NCBI GenBank assembly: GCA_963931865.1
Contig: OZ007507.1
Location: 4,618,077 to 4,682,076, forward strand
Source of the DNA: Axinella damicornis
Taxonomy: Eukaryota > Porifera > Demospongiae > Axinellida > Axinellidae
DNA length: 64,000 bases
Direction: 5' to 3'
A program made the translations under genes and the position numbers. Shown here one piece after another: positions 23,899 to 62,900 of this stretch (positions within the stretch are counted from its first letter, which is position 1; each line of letters opens with the position of its first letter). Below the pieces are notes generated by a model. It saw only the letters and a program-made list of their open reading frames with translations, was not told the origin of the DNA and searched no databases.

Positions 23899-25890
23899 CG
23901 TCGCGTAGAGCTTTACGTAAAATAGCAAAAAATCCCACGTGTAGTACGTGGGACGATTTTACGTGCCCAATCCCACGGGTAGTACGTGGGACGATTTTAC
24001 GTCAACAACTCCACGTACAGTACGTGGGACGATTTTACGTACGCCCAAATGACATAAAATCCCCCAGTGTAAGTTGGGATAGTATATCTTACGTGGCAGG
24101 ATTTTACGTCGATTGAAGTGACGTAAAATCTTCCCTCGTAAGATGCATGGATCGACGGACGCAAGATACGGAATATGCATGAGTGATATTAAGTGGGAGG
24201 AGCTGGGTAAAACTGCAATTGGAGGGCGGGGCTAGACGTGATGGGCTGGGCGCGGAGGATAGGTTAACCATGAATCTCATTAAGTAGATCCACGGCCATA
24301 CACGTAGCTGTATGTGGCCATTTGTGCAGTAAATGAAGACGACGTTGGTCCTGCAGGAAGTATCTACATACTGTATACGTATTGAGCATGCATGTGCATT
24401 CAGCACTGGCCCTGGCCCTTACGTAACCTGATTGCCCTACTTCCTGCCGGACCAATAACCACTTTGTACAGTCATGTGAATTTCATGATGTACACCTGCA
24501 TAACAGATATTCCATGTTCCGTCACAGAAATGAATAGATAAGGTTGTATATAAACGTGAATAATTTAAGTTGATGAATGTTGCCATGGCATACCGCATTA
24601 CATAAGATGTGAAGTGAAGTGATAGTCTGCCTTGAACAGACAGTATGAGTTTTCAACTGAAAAAAGATAAGTGGCTTGTATATCAATGGGTAGGAACTCA
24701 CCATTGTGTAGAGTTGCTGCTGTTGTATAGTGCATAAGTGTTCTAGGAACAATGCGATAGTCTTTATCATCTGCCTTGAAGTATGGTCACTTGGGAAAAA
24801 GGCCGCATACTGATCATTTGTTGGATTGTACTGAGTCACCATGCCTGCCCACCAAGTACCATTCTCGTTTTCAAACTCCATTATTTTCCCATATCTGGGG
24901 TGATGCACTGCTGTTTACTTGTGTATGAACACAAGTAAACACTTGGGTGGTGGTTGGTTGTATAACGTCCATTTTCCTTTTCCTATATCTGAGAGCGCTT
25001 TTACCCTTACTAGTGTTCATTAGATCTCTGACTTACTGGTGCCTTGAAAGCTGCATTTCTTATCAGGTGGTCCGTATTGGGCATCCGGATCCTGGTGTCT
25101 AGACATGTGTTCCAGCCAATGTTGTTTTAGTTAACTACAACAACTAGACTGTCTCAGCCTGTTAATTAAAACTACAACTAAACTAATATTTAAATCACCC
25201 CAAAAAGTGGTTACTAAAAGAGCCTTTACTAATTAGCCCTTTGGAGATTTAGTAATTAAAACTAAAAACTAAACAATGCGACTTCTACCTACTTACAACC
25301 AAAAACTACCCGCCCCCACCTGTGCAGCCCCTGTCACAAGCCTAGCCCCACCCCCTAGCTGTACAGCTAGCCTAGGCCCACCCTACATGTGCAGCTAGCC
25401 GAGCCCCGCCCTCAGTCAGCCCCACCCCCAGTTGTACAACTCGCCTCCAATTGCAGTTTCATCCAGCTCCTCCCACTCCCTACTTATGCAGCTAGCCTAG
25501 CCCCGCCCTCCAATTGCAGCCAGCTCCTCCCACCCTCTAGTTGTACAGCTAGCCTAGCCCCGCCCTCCAATTGCAGTTTTTACCCAGCTCCTCCCCCTTA
25601 TATCACTCATGCATATTCCGTATCTTGCGTCCGTCGATCCATGCATCTTACGAGGGAAGATTTTACGTCACTTCAATCGACGTAAAATCCTGCCACGTAA
25701 GATATACTATCCCAACTTACACTGGGGGATTTTACGTCATTTGGGCGTACGTAAAATCGTCCCACGTACTGTACGTGGAGTTGTTGACGTAAAATCGTCC
25801 CACGTACTACCCGTGGGATTGGGCACGTAAAATCGTCCCACGTACTACACGTGGGATTTTTTACTATTTTACGTAAAGATATGCACGACC
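23899..25890. mobile_element. Non-autonomous Mutator-like element with about 337-bp TIRs
   Basis: Left arm 23899-24235 and right arm 25554-25890 are near-identical inverted copies, built of repeats of the ACGTGGGACGATTTTACGT type. CTCTAATTT flanks both ends (23890-23898 and 25891-25899), a perfect 9-bp target-site duplication. No transposase is visible. The interior holds an exon-like segment on the minus strand (24702-24894) and subterminal CTAGCCCCGCCCTCCAATTG repeats on the right. Long TIRs, a 9-bp duplication and host-like cargo fit a Pack-MULE (established category); the family assignment is inference. Confidence 0.85.
24702..24894 (-). pseudogene. Captured exon inside transposon, SH3/Tudor-like fold fragment
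   Basis: In this orientation a 193-bp segment starts after CATCACCCCAG and ends ACAATG|GTGAGTT. It encodes 64 residues: YGKIMEFENENGTWWAGMVT, then QYNPTNDQYAAFFPSD and a helical Gln-rich end. The pattern GK(I/V)...WW.G.V..Y......Y...F.SD resembles Tudor, PWWP or agenet-type barrels, but the exact family is not recognised. It lies between the TIRs, so it is probably a captured gene fragment. A second possible exon is at about 25043-25107 on the same strand. Confidence 0.5.
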
Positions 25891-27360
25891 CTCTAATTTG
25901 ATTGGTTCAAATTCTGGCGGGAATCGCCGGCCAGTTGTGCACGCGTAAGCTGTTCCCAATGGTGAGCATGTTTCCGTCTCTGTCGTTTTTCTTGATGCCA
26001 TTGCCCTCCTCTAGTTGGCCCTCTGCCACTGGCGCTCCCTCCATCGTTGAACTTGTACTTGACTCCGAATGCTGTACGGTAGCCTACGGTACGCGGTTGG
26101 CTAAGCACAACGTTTGGGATTTTAAAGTTTGAAGGCGTTGGGTCTGAGGTCGAACCCGAGATCGAGAACGAGCTCTTGACGAAAATAGGTCGGAGCTAGG
26201 TGATGTGTACACAAGACTGGGTGCTGTGTAGGCTTTCGTGGAGGGAGGTGAAAGAGCTGTGGAAGATAAGTTCCTTGACCTCAAAAGTATATAGTGTTTT
26301 CCTTCCGTGCATGGCTGAAGAGGGAGAGGGAAGGAGATATCAACCATCCTGGATGCTTAGGCCATTACCCCCACTGAGACAACTACCATGGTGTTTAGAA
26401 GAATTAAGTACTGCCCAGTTCTGGATCTCAGAGCATTATTGTGTTGTGATAATTTCCAGAGTATAGAACCTGATCCTGGACAGGCCACTGAGCCGGCCAT
26501 GTTTTTCTTTTAAGGTGTATAGGCTCATTATTGAGTAGAGTGGGTTATTTCTACTGTTAGTTACCTCGATCTAAGTAGCTCCTTCACACACAACTCTGAC
26601 AAAGCTTATAGAAATACTGGGAATGGAGTGAGTCCTTAAAACTATACCGCTGATGATCGAGGAGCTATAGTGGGGAGATGAGTGATGGTAAGACAATTTC
26701 AATGCTGTGTTCATGTGTAAACCATCAAGTCATCTAAGTTGTACATCCTTGGTGCATACCAGCCATATTGTTTTGCAAGTGTTACTAATGATCTAGATGC
26801 CTAACTTAAGCCTTCATGTTGCTGTAGCTTCTCGCAGTCATGGCAGACTGCAGCCAATATCGATCCTCCTGGTATTACTACCTGGTACCCATGGAAGAAA
26901 AAAGGCACAGCATGCAGATACACTCACAAGACATCTCCTGTGATCGCTCTACCACTGAACATGATTTCTGTCACAACTGTTGGGCAGAGACTGGGCACAT
27001 GCTACACAGATACCATGCCAAGGGACGACATTAAATTCCATACCCTCGTGCAGAAATCCAGAGTGTACTGGACTTCAGTTTGCTAGACAATTACAATTCA
27101 TCCCATTCTCAAGGTGCTGTTCAAGTGTACTTAGCACAAGAAGAGTGCTGCATAGTGCACATAATTTATAATGTCGACAATCTTCGCATGACAAACTGCT
27201 TTGCAGTGATGAACATTGTATAAAAGCATTATTTGTTCCTATAGCTATCTGCAGTCTAGTGGTGGCCACATTGCAGCTAAACTCTTGTGCCTAGACTCCG
27301 GCAGCCACAAGGAATAGGCCTTCAACAAATCTGGGGGGGGGGGGGGGGAGCAGTAGCAGG
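25891..27360. other. Region between DHX37 3' end and the 2-kb transposon
   Basis: No exon could be supported. Several open frames (for example minus strand 26084-26347) show no recognisable domain. The INO80B first exon and promoter may be here. A G16 run occurs at 27333-27348. Confidence 0.4.
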
Positions 27361-52511
<25,151 letters not shown>

Positions 52512-52821
52512 CGTGACATGGAGAGCGATTTGCTGCCTGAGCATCCAGCGTTCTCGCCCCCGGTACCGCCCACGCTTTTCATGTTTTGGGGGGATTGTGC
52601 GTATTGGAAGTTCGCCAGTTCGTGGGTGCAGACTTCCTTTGTCGGGTCGTGGTATGCCGACAAAGTAATCAGGCGGTGCCCTTTGTGTGTCAGCCTGCAT
52701 GCTATATAGCGATGTATAGAACTCGTGATTTTAGACTTTATGTCGTATAAAAGATCCAGTAGCTAACTAACGCCTCAAAGAGGCTAGTAAATGGCTGCCA
52801 CATCGTCGTAGTTTAAGAACT
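52512..52821. promoter_or_regulatory. Probable bidirectional promoter, DHX37 and KSR
   Basis: Only 310 bp separate the divergent start codons chosen for DHX37 (52511) and KSR (52822). If DHX37 uses the in-frame ATG at 52700 the gap is 121 bp. No clear TATA box was picked out. That it drives both genes is inferred from spacing. Confidence 0.6.
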
Positions 52822-53983
52822 ATGGTAAAGCTGACCATGTCTACAGATGGTTCTGAGAGCGAGTTTGACTCGTTGGCGTTTACCAAGGACAAACTGAAGA
52901 TCCAGCAAAGGCTGATCGATATCTCAGCAAGAAACCTCCAGTCAACAAGACTGACGTTCCCTTCTTCCCTCACAAGCAGCAGCGAGGCACAGTCGACCAT
53001 CGAGGAGAACATACTGTTGCTTGAGGTAGCTATATAACAGACACGGTTCCATGACAAGCCTATTTTTAAAGTGATATAAAGCAAGAACGCACACACACAC
53101 GCACACACCTAGCTTGCTAAACACACACGAAGCCTAGAGCCGCGCATATATACGCGAGAGTGCATAAGGTCGATCCTTAGCTAGATACATGTGTAGACGG
53201 GACGGCTGCAAGTTTGTGCATGCAAAGAAGATCCGCAGTCGCACCTCTCAGATTTCACACCCTTTGCCTTGGGGCTGTTTGTTTTGTATTTCATTTTCTT
53301 TGGCTGCTATGCAGTGTAAATTGGTAAGAATTTTGTGGGGTCTGGGTAAGCTATTATCACCCAGGACAACAATAAGGTAATTACTTGGACCAACAGTGGA
53401 TGTAGATAGATTGCTTGTCCACTCCCACTTTAGAACAAGTTGATGCGAGGGTTTTCTCGGCAACTGAGCCTAAAGCACCAGTACCTGAAGCAGACCGAGG
53501 AGGATGATCATGAAGACAGGTGCTTCAAGGAAGCCGGGAAACAGCTAGACCAGTGGATAGACCTGGAGATGTTCTTGAATGTGGCTGACATTGAGCCGCG
53601 CTCAGTCAAGGTGCGTCCGATTTTAAACAGAGCTGTATGCAGCACAGCAACCCAGCCAGCAGGGTAGCTGCCTGCTTCCAATAGTTGCACCCCTGACCAT
53701 CAATTGTTCTTGGGTTTGTAGTATTAACCACAGATTGTATGCATGTGGTTCAACTCCCCTGTAGTTCACCTGCTTTGTGAAAACAGCTGTGCATGCAACT
53801 ATCAAATTTCCCCCCTTTCCTTTTTCTTGATCCTTCAGGCCATGCTCAGCACTCCTCTAACCCTGGATGACTTGTTTACGATGCCTACTCCCGACCTCGA
53901 GCAGTTACTGCAAAGGCAACAAATCCCTACTGTGGACCGGAGAAAGCTCTTGAGCTACCTGGATATCCTGACTACCTTCTACG
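52822..53983 (+). CDS. KSR: KSR exons 1-3: CA1 coiled-coil/SAM-like domain
   Basis: Exon 1 starts at ATG 52822 (a second in-frame ATG is at 52837) and ends CTTGAG|GTAGCT. Exon 2 is bounded by CCACTTTAG and GTCAAG|GTGCGT, exon 3 by ATCCTTCAG and TACG|GTAAATG. Helical content and the position of LIDIS, DW/QW and LTLD.L blocks follow vertebrate KSR1/2. Confidence 0.85.
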
Positions 53984-56900
53984 GTAAATGTCACCTGCAC
54001 TGCAATTTTGCAACTGAGCTGTTCCAAATGATGTCATTGTGACATCATTAATTTGTGGGTTTTTTGGTTGAAATCTAAACAAAGTGGGATGTCACTATGG
54101 CAACCAATTGTTTTGTTTTCAGTACATGCACTGGGTTGGTTGGCAAGGTGAAGGAGGCCAGTAATATGGTATTTCCCATCAGACACTCCATTGTTGAAAA
54201 GCAAAATACACCCACCGAGGTTCAGCTGCGCCTACCATTGTCTCCAATGTGGATGCGTGAAACAGAGACGAACCTGTCGTGTTTATTTGTCTGACCCAGA
54301 TTGTTAGTCTGTTGCGTACTTGGTAAACCAGCAGCCCCAGGACCATCTGCACTGGGGAGCAGTCTAAACAAAGCCCTTCATAAACACTGGATGGTAGTTG
54401 ATGTTGAGTGTATGGATTTAGCCCTCCTTACATGTCTCCATTCAAGCTGCAACCCTTCTCCTGTAAGTAGGTGGCTTTTCGATTGCTAAAAGGATTGGTC
54501 AAAGGATTGGTCGTATAAGGAGAGAGTGTTGATGGCAGAGTGATTGTTCAGTGAGTGCCTCAGCCAAGAGTGTGACACTCACCTGACTGTGGTTGCCATG
54601 GTTACTAATAGCAAGTGCAGTAATAGCTGAGAATCTGTGCCTGTATATGTGTTTACAATAGTGACCAATACTTAGTGCAGTAAACTGGGCATTGCAATGA
54701 TTATAGCATCAAAGTTGTACATACATTTCCCACATTTTCGCAAAGTGGGCATCATTGTATTGTCTGAGCACATGCTCATGGGCGCTTGCAGCTCAAGCAA
54801 GAAAAATGGTGCTTGCAAGGCTTGAATTGCCTCTATGTAAGTGCCCACCCCCTACTTTTGTGTCCACTTACCAGCATGAAGCCATTGCAGTAATGTTTTG
54901 CCAGTCAATAGCTACTGATCAAAAATGAGGTAAAGGGTGATCACCGAATGGGTCTAGTCTTTGAAACAGTCTTGTGCCAGGCTGCTTTATAACATGGTCA
55001 ATAGCACAAAACCACTTTATCGGTACTCTTTGTTTTTCAAGATGTCTTGAGTTTATCGTCGACAACACTGTTCGACGCTTTCATGCCTACAAATCACTGT
55101 GGACACCTGAGAAGAGCTCGTCACTGTTCAGGAGGTGAGGCAATGCATGTGACCGCTTTGCAGCTGCCGTTCGGAAGGACAGACCAACTGTAGGATATGT
55201 TCTGCCGGGTGTACTGGTGCTTTTTGAGGTGAGGCGGCACAGACAACCGTAGAGAGACCAATTAGAACAAGCACCATCGATCTGAAGCTGCTCAGCTGCT
55301 CAAAAAGGTTCTATCTCACTGACTCCTCTTTCATAAGCATGCACTTCCCAGCCATACATTATACAATACTGGCACAACAGCTGCAATTGCAAGGTGGGCA
55401 GTTACAGCTGGGCGCTTACAGTATTGCTGACTCAGAGTGCAACCTCTTGGTGTAATTAACAGCACATGTTGATGCAACTTTCCTCAAAGGGCGATAACTT
55501 GTTAACCTACATCACTTCAAAACTGTGTACACACACACCTGTCCACCTCAAAGGCGATCCAAGTGCCCGAACACAGTAAACACTGTTCATAATTCCAAGA
55601 ACAACCTGACTCTTTCCCGACATTCTCGTACCTCAAGAAGACTCTTAAACAAAGCTTTCCTCCGTTGTATCAGAGGCGGAAACCAGCTATTTATTAGCGA
55701 AAAATTGTAGCAGAGACGAATATGTTGAAAAGGTGACTGTAGATTGCTTGTAACTGGTCACTACGAAGCATAAATTTATTCCCTTGCTAAGCCCTTTCTC
55801 TTCTTCCAGTAGACAGTTGGTGCAGTGACTTAAAATGGCAAGCGTGTGGAGGCTTCCTCACCACTGGCTGTTTACTAGAAGTGACTCCATTGTAATGAGC
55901 ATTCCAGGGGGGCAGAGCCCCTACAGCTCGGTCACAAGTCTGCCTGGAGATGTTTACTCTACGCTCCCTTTTGAACTTAATCTGTATATAGTAGTCTGAC
56001 CTGTAGGCAGTAGCAGGTGGAATTTGGAGCGCTTCGTGTGAGTGCACCCAAAATGACTCCCTCACTTTGATCCCTAGTGCAGTAACTGCATGCAGATATC
56101 CATGTTTGTACACTGGCACCCACTTCTGCCCCCTCTCTGCGCCAGACACGGTGAGTGCATACTTACAGCCGATTGAATTGCCAATTAATCTAACCTCCGT
56201 CTTGGTGTGCATACCATTCAGTGAAGGTATGAATGGAGTGTGACAGGTGCTATAGCATTCATCATGTGATTCATCATGCTATCCTCATATTGCATTTCGC
56301 TGTTGCTTAGGTAAAATCGGGTTGCCTATGCCATGACACTATCCTGTGGTGCCACTTATATCCAGACCTCAAGTGTCTGGGATTTCAGTCCCACTTAGAC
56401 TGGCAACGAGACACTGGGCCCTCCTGGGAACGGTACTCCCCTCACTGGGGATGAGGTGGTGGGAGACGAGGTTAGGTGAATCCGTGGTTAAGGGTGTCAC
56501 TGCTGGAAAGAGAGTAAACAAACCAATCGATCTACGAAAATGCTTTCTTGCGCCAATCTGAATCATCCCTCTCATGTGCCTGCACTCTTTGCTTACTCGC
56601 AGTGAGCTTGTTTCCCAGCTGTGCAGTGGGCTCCTTGATTCTAGTCTCATTCCCAAACACTCTCCCATTCTGATCTGGAAACGAATCCAAAGCTACTTTC
56701 CTGACTAGGCTTTGTTAGCCATTGATCCCCTCTGCCTTACCTCAAGTAAGTGATTGCTTCCTTTTATACCAAGTGTACTGTTGTCCATCTCAGTTGAAAC
56801 TGTGCAGCTGATCCATTTTCTGCTTTCCATTTCCATGCATGCCTGCTCTTCAAAGTAGGTTTGCTAACACCTGTGCCTGTATGTGGATTTCAAATTCCAT

Positions 56901-59900
56901 GTTTTAAACTCCCAAGTTAGGATGTTTGTCCATACGAAATTGGCACCACTTTACCTCCTTCCTAATATAGGCTTGTTGTTACGGTGTCGTAGTACGTGCA
57001 GCACTCAGCAGTAGAGTAGCGAGCATGGACGTTGTTTACAAGTTGTGACCAGCTTCTTGTGACTTCCAAATTGTTAGGATTCTTACCCATCTGCTGATTA
57101 CATTCAGAGACAGTGGAACTGCTTGTAATCTAATTTGCTAATTGCCTGGTAGCTAAGGCAGTACTTGATGAAACTATGGTGTGTTTGTGCTCTGATTGAA
57201 GGTAATGCTCCTAAAATGTCTCTCCCATCCACCGAAGACTGTAGCATTTAGTTTCAGATTCAAGGGTAGTTTGTCCTGAAAGCTGACAGTGCATGATGTA
57301 ATAATTTTATGGTATCACATAATTGTCAGTTGATCTGATAGGTTGGGACAACCTGAGGGCGGGGACTGCATGTGGTGTGAGGTAGACACTATAATGGTTA
57401 CTAACCTGCCCTCACATTTTGAGGCTTGCTGGTCGTATCCATGGGTACCAGGCTAACTGTCCGTTTACACATCACACCCTGTTGCCTACACAACTAAACT
57501 TCCTATTGGTGTCATGCACATGTACACAGCATGTGCCAAAACACCTCATTGCTGCAGGCTGTTTATCAGTTCATCTGAGCGTTTGTGAACCAACTTCCTG
57601 TGACCAATCAAATTATTCACCCACTCAAATCAAACTTCCTGTCCTAGTACACTGTGCATCACCAACTTCCTGCCCTGTTTACACTATGCATTGCACACTT
57701 CCTGTGCTAACAGTGTCTATAGGAAAGTATTGGCATGAAATTTCCTTGAACTGCCTGGTACTGCAGGAAGAAGAGGGCTAGCTCAAAGAATTGAAGCCTG
57801 GTTTCCTACTAGCAGTTTACCAACTTATGAGAGCATTTGAGAGTTTGGCCTTGAAATCCAGTTTGCTAAATGTCAGTCGAAGGGGCTCATGTGACGAATG
57901 GAGGGGCTCATGTGACCAATCAAACAATCACTAGGGATGATGTCACTTGATCAGGTGTCACACCATATACATTGCACATTATTGTGTACTCTGACCTCAT
58001 GTTGACAGCTTGCATGCAGCTTGCATGGTGGGGGTTGATACTATTAATAGGTCGGTTGCCATGGAAATGTGTTAAAAATACCACACTTAGTTGGTATTGT
58101 TATGACTACTAAACTATGGACAGTTAATCTTTTGTGGAGTGGGCTCCTCACTGGCTGGCACTGATACTAATAGCTCTCCAGTGTCTCTCTGTGGTACAGG
58201 GCGGTCTAGACTGGAGGAGGTGATGATTTGTGTGCCATCATCCTCATTGGAATTTGGAAAACCAATAGAGACACAACAAAGGTCTCTGGCCAGTTTTGTC
58301 CCCAATTGGTACAGTTTTATTAGAACAAAGAAATCAGTAGTTGTACCCTAACATGATACCTCAGTCACTGCTTTATTTGCTTATTTTTTAGCTTTCAAGT
58401 TGTGTGGTCGTGCCAATTGCCTGTACCTCTTCAATGGCTGCTGTTTGAAGCTGAGAATGGCTCGTTCCATAGTAGCTTTGATGGTTTAATGTGTTTTGTG
58501 TTTTAAGTAAGGGGAATGCTTTCGTGTGATTGATTAGATTAGGTTTATTTACACCATTAGCTTTACTGCCTATGTCCCACCAGCTGGATACCACTTGCTG
58601 TTGTTGCCATGGAGACGGTGGTACCATCATAACTTCATTCATTCTACCTGCAAAACTCATGGAGCACAAAAAACTATGTAATGTTACAAAGCTGGTGTTA
58701 GGTTACAAATCTCCAAGGTGATGCATACCCAAGACTGCAAGACGTTGTGGTACTTATTAAGTCCTGTAGTAGAAAAGCGTGACAGTTTTGCTCCCAGAAA
58801 TCCATTCCTAGGTCTTCAGTAGAAGTTCAAAGACCATCAGTACAAGTATAAGGAAGGAGACCCAGTAATCCAGCTTAGCCTGGCAGGTGAGCTCTCTTCC
58901 CTCAGTTGCAAGAGCTCCATTATGGTTCTCAAGTGTCTTTCCACCCTTGAAGATGAATGGCCTCTCACTAAATGGTCACACTTGTACAATCTGAATTGTT
59001 AGTGGTCACTTGAGGGGCAGTTAGTTTAGCTCTGTGTGCCTTGCTCAAGGATGATTCAGTCTAGCTGTCTTCCTGGGGTGCAGTTAGTGTGAGCCCTGCT
59101 GCAGGATGATTCAGTCTGAAGTCTAGCTGTCTTCCTGGTCTTTACTGAAAACACAGCAATTCAGTGTTGGGGCCTCTTGCCTATAGCAACAGGAATAAAG
59201 TCTATCAGAGTCCAATTTTCCCACTGGTGGCTGTTGAACACCCCTAGTGCATGCATGTCTGAAGCTGCTAGTGCATGTCTGTGTGTCTGCTGTCAGCTGT
59301 TGTGTTGTGGTGTTTCAAGTTGTGTGGCTGTCTTGTCACTTGCCAACCAGTCTGTTTTGACCACATCAGAGAAAAACTGTGCCCTAATGATTGTCTGGTG
59401 GCCTGCCCAACAGTATTCATTGCTCCAGGCAGTATTCATCCTCTTGTAGTACAGTGTATGTGTATTGTCTAGTTCTGCAAGGTAAGCTACCTTCAACTGA
59501 CCAGTTGCCATGATAGAAACAGCTGTGAATATTTGTGTAAGAGCTGATAGCCCTTGCCTAGCGAGGACGTTTTTGAGATTCTTCTGTAAAGGCACACAAT
59601 TAGTCCATATTGGTGTGGCAAAAGAGTTGCACTACCATACTTTAGTAGTCAGTTCCTCTGTGTCAGTTCCCATCCTGCTAGTCTCATTCCATGGCAGTAG
59701 TGTATGGGAACGGGACTACCAGCCCACTAACACCATTGTTGAAGTAGGCACAGCACAGATCAGAGCACAATGGTGTTTTCCAGCAACAATGGCTTTGTGT
59801 CTTCCTCCTTGCTTTCGGTGGCTTGTGTGACAAGGAAACAGCTACAATTGAAGTTTACGGGCTTGCAGCATCAAAGCAACTGACGGTTGTTGCAAACCAC

Positions 59901-62900
59901 CACTGAACTTCGGCTGTTGGCGTGACTACATGTACAACAGTGTGCATCTTGAGCACTCTGAATTCAAATTCTAGCGTGCTGACATTCGAAAGCAACCCTA
60001 TATTCGAATTCTGCATGTACCATGTACCCCCCTCTGACTTACTTGTTTACTCAAAACAAACAAGTTCAAAATTCAAATCTTTAATGTGCACTAAAAGCAG
60101 ATTCAAACATCAATCATACCCCCCTTTGCCTTACCACAGCATGTCCCCAGCCTGCATTCCTATTCAGTGTTTCAAAATTCAAATCGTGCACCCACATTCC
60201 TTGCATTCCGTTCCTCACCCCAAGTAGCCCCCTGAGTGGTGTTTTTGAGCATCTCTTCACACTGGCAGGGGGCTTTGCCCAAACTCACTAATAGTACATC
60301 GAAGAATTCACAACACACCCCACACCAACACAGCGTCACCTAATGAGATTCATGGTTGCCCAATGAGATTCAGTGTTGATTGGTCGTGTGTGTAAACAGG
60401 CTGAGTAAACAATAAATAGAACCATGTTTATAGCCATCCATATTCATTGCCATAGCAACAGCCCAGATGTGTGGGGCCATTACCAGCTCACTTTGCACCT
60501 AACTGCAGCTTTGCCACTTCGTAGCAAGTGTGAATAAGGATCTAATGTACACCTAATAGTGTCCAATTGTCTCCATGGAAACCGCAAATTGTGTGGTTCT
60601 GAACTATGAGGGATCACTATTCTGCTCTGTGGGTGAGGTTGGCAGCTGGGTTCAGAGTGGTGGGACCCTGCCCCCCACATGCAAGCCTGAATAACAGACA
60701 TGCCCACTGAAAAACCTCACTCTGCCCAACTGAGGGGGTGTACAGGCCTTGACAAACAGGAAGACTCCAGTTGGCAATTAGGACGCTTTTGAAGTCCTCA
60801 TTTAGACACTCATTGTCAAGGGCATTGTGCAGGCAGTATCATGGGATATTGTAGGGTGGGATTTCTGAGCTTTGACTGATAGAATTTACACCTGGCTGGC
60901 ATTCCTTTTACACAGTGTGTTTGCCCCGAAGACAATAGGCCACACTAGTCAACTGTATTGGCTGCTGCCAGTAGTGAACTATGTAGTCACTAGTGCACAC
61001 CTTACAACACTCCAACTTGCCAAATCCCTTTGCAAGGCCGTGTTGCAGTGTGAAGAACAGCAGCTTGCGAATATGGAGGGCATGTTCATGTGTGTATGTG
61101 TCCGTGTGTATTACGTACGTGCATGTGAGTTGTCATAACAATTATGGGCTACCGTCCGCTGTCCAAATGTCTGGGGAGAGGTTCAAAGCGTGAGAGGATC
61201 CTTTTGTCTCTCCACTCATCCCTCTGAGTTTGGCACTTGCCGGAACCACATAATGCAATGAGGCACTCTCACAAAGGACAGCTCCAGAAGACAATCAAAG
61301 TAATTAGTGCGGACAGGAAGTAGCCACAAGCACAACAGCAGCTGTAGACTGAGTGCAGGATGGGTGGCATACTTCTCTCATCCCCCTCCTCTTGGGTGTG
61401 TGGGGTATAGGATTTCAAAGCTCCTTTCATCTTCCCCTACTTGTGGGGGAAGCCAACCTGTTGTAGGCCTGTTCAATTTGTTGTTGCATGGTCTGAGGGG
61501 CAGTTTAGAAGTCTTGGTGAGAGATTCGTTGTGTACACAGAGCTTCAGAGGTTGGATGTTCACCAGAGCATTCCCCCCAAAACTAGGGCCTTATTGGTGT
61601 AGTGTAGCACTTGCTGGCCCAAAAGTGATCTTCTGTATGTAGGTGACAAGCCACAATTTTACCTATGTGCCAGTTTCAAGGCCATATTCTGAAGCTTACT
61701 TGCAAGGCATGATGACTTCTCCCTCCTCCCTCCCTCCTTCCCCTTGCAGAAAAATGGGAGAGGGGAGAGAAGCCTTCCACAGATGTGTCTGAGCGTTACG
61801 GTTCCACCACTCCGAGCAGACTCAGCTCAGTCTCCACCCTTGGCTCATTGGACCTAGAGGGACGCACTGACTCCTTCTCAAGCTTTGTCACCCACTCGTC
61901 CTCCTCGACCATTCCCACCCCACTCACCCCCTCCTCCGCTGTCTCCTTCCTCTCCCCAACAAACCACCACCCGGCTGTCAGCGTCAGCCACAGCACCTCG
62001 GTGTTTAGCACCCCGAGCCCCACAGTTCCAATCCCCACCCTGAACAGGAGCTACAGCAGCAGCAGTAATATGCTTCTGGAAGAGAGCGATTGCTCGTACG
62101 GCACGAACCAGAATCCGCCAACCCAATCTCGAGTTGGAGTATCACAGTACAACCGGCGGTACACCCATACACGCTCCCACTCTAACCCTCTTGCTAACAT
62201 CATTATCCATCCCGAAGCCAGCAGTGTTCACCCTGCAGGAAATGGTGGTCCGAACAGGAGTGGTGTCCGCTCCCCGAGCCCCCCGACCCGTGCCGGTAGC
62301 CAACCCTCGATGGTCTCTAACTCCGTTACGGGATCTCCCTCCTCTGTCCACAAGAACAAAGGCCACCCGCAGATGAGGCGAATCATGGCCCAGACTCCGA
62401 GCTTCTCCCAGAGCATCTCAAGTGACCAGCTTGGCCCCGTGGTCGCCAGCACAGCACCCCCCCAGGAGTACCAGAGCATGTTTTTCCGGCCGAACCAGCG
62501 TAATGAGGATGCAATGCCACGTTGCAACTCTCTTGCAGGTGTTCAGCCGCAAAGACGCTCCATCTCTTCCCAGCCTTACCTGGGTCGTGAGATGACGTCA
62601 GCCTCAATGGTCGACCTTCCGATGACAACGGCTGCCAGCAGCGAGCACTTGGACCAGATTGACGAGTATCCTCTCCCCAAGTCAGGGAAGTCCCAGTCTG
62701 TTCCAAGACTGACGCTCATGACCGTCTCATCGGATAGCGAGAGAGGTAATCACATGCAGCCATCATTGTGTGATGTAATGGGAATAGTTTTGAATGGAGA
62801 GTTTATGGAGCTGGTGATGTCATTGTCTACACTGCATGATGTAATGGATTAGTATTGTGTGGAGGGTCTATGCAATAATGATCTAGCAGATATGTGTGGG

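Noticed and set aside
23283..24116. His/Pro-rich and Gly/Trp-rich open frames of 150-217 residues
   Set aside because: They are translations of short C-rich tandem units, plus the transposon arm.
23959..25830. Identical 73-residue peptides encoded at both ends (MHIPYLASVDPCILRGKILR...)
   Set aside because: They are the two terminal inverted repeats of the transposon, not genes.
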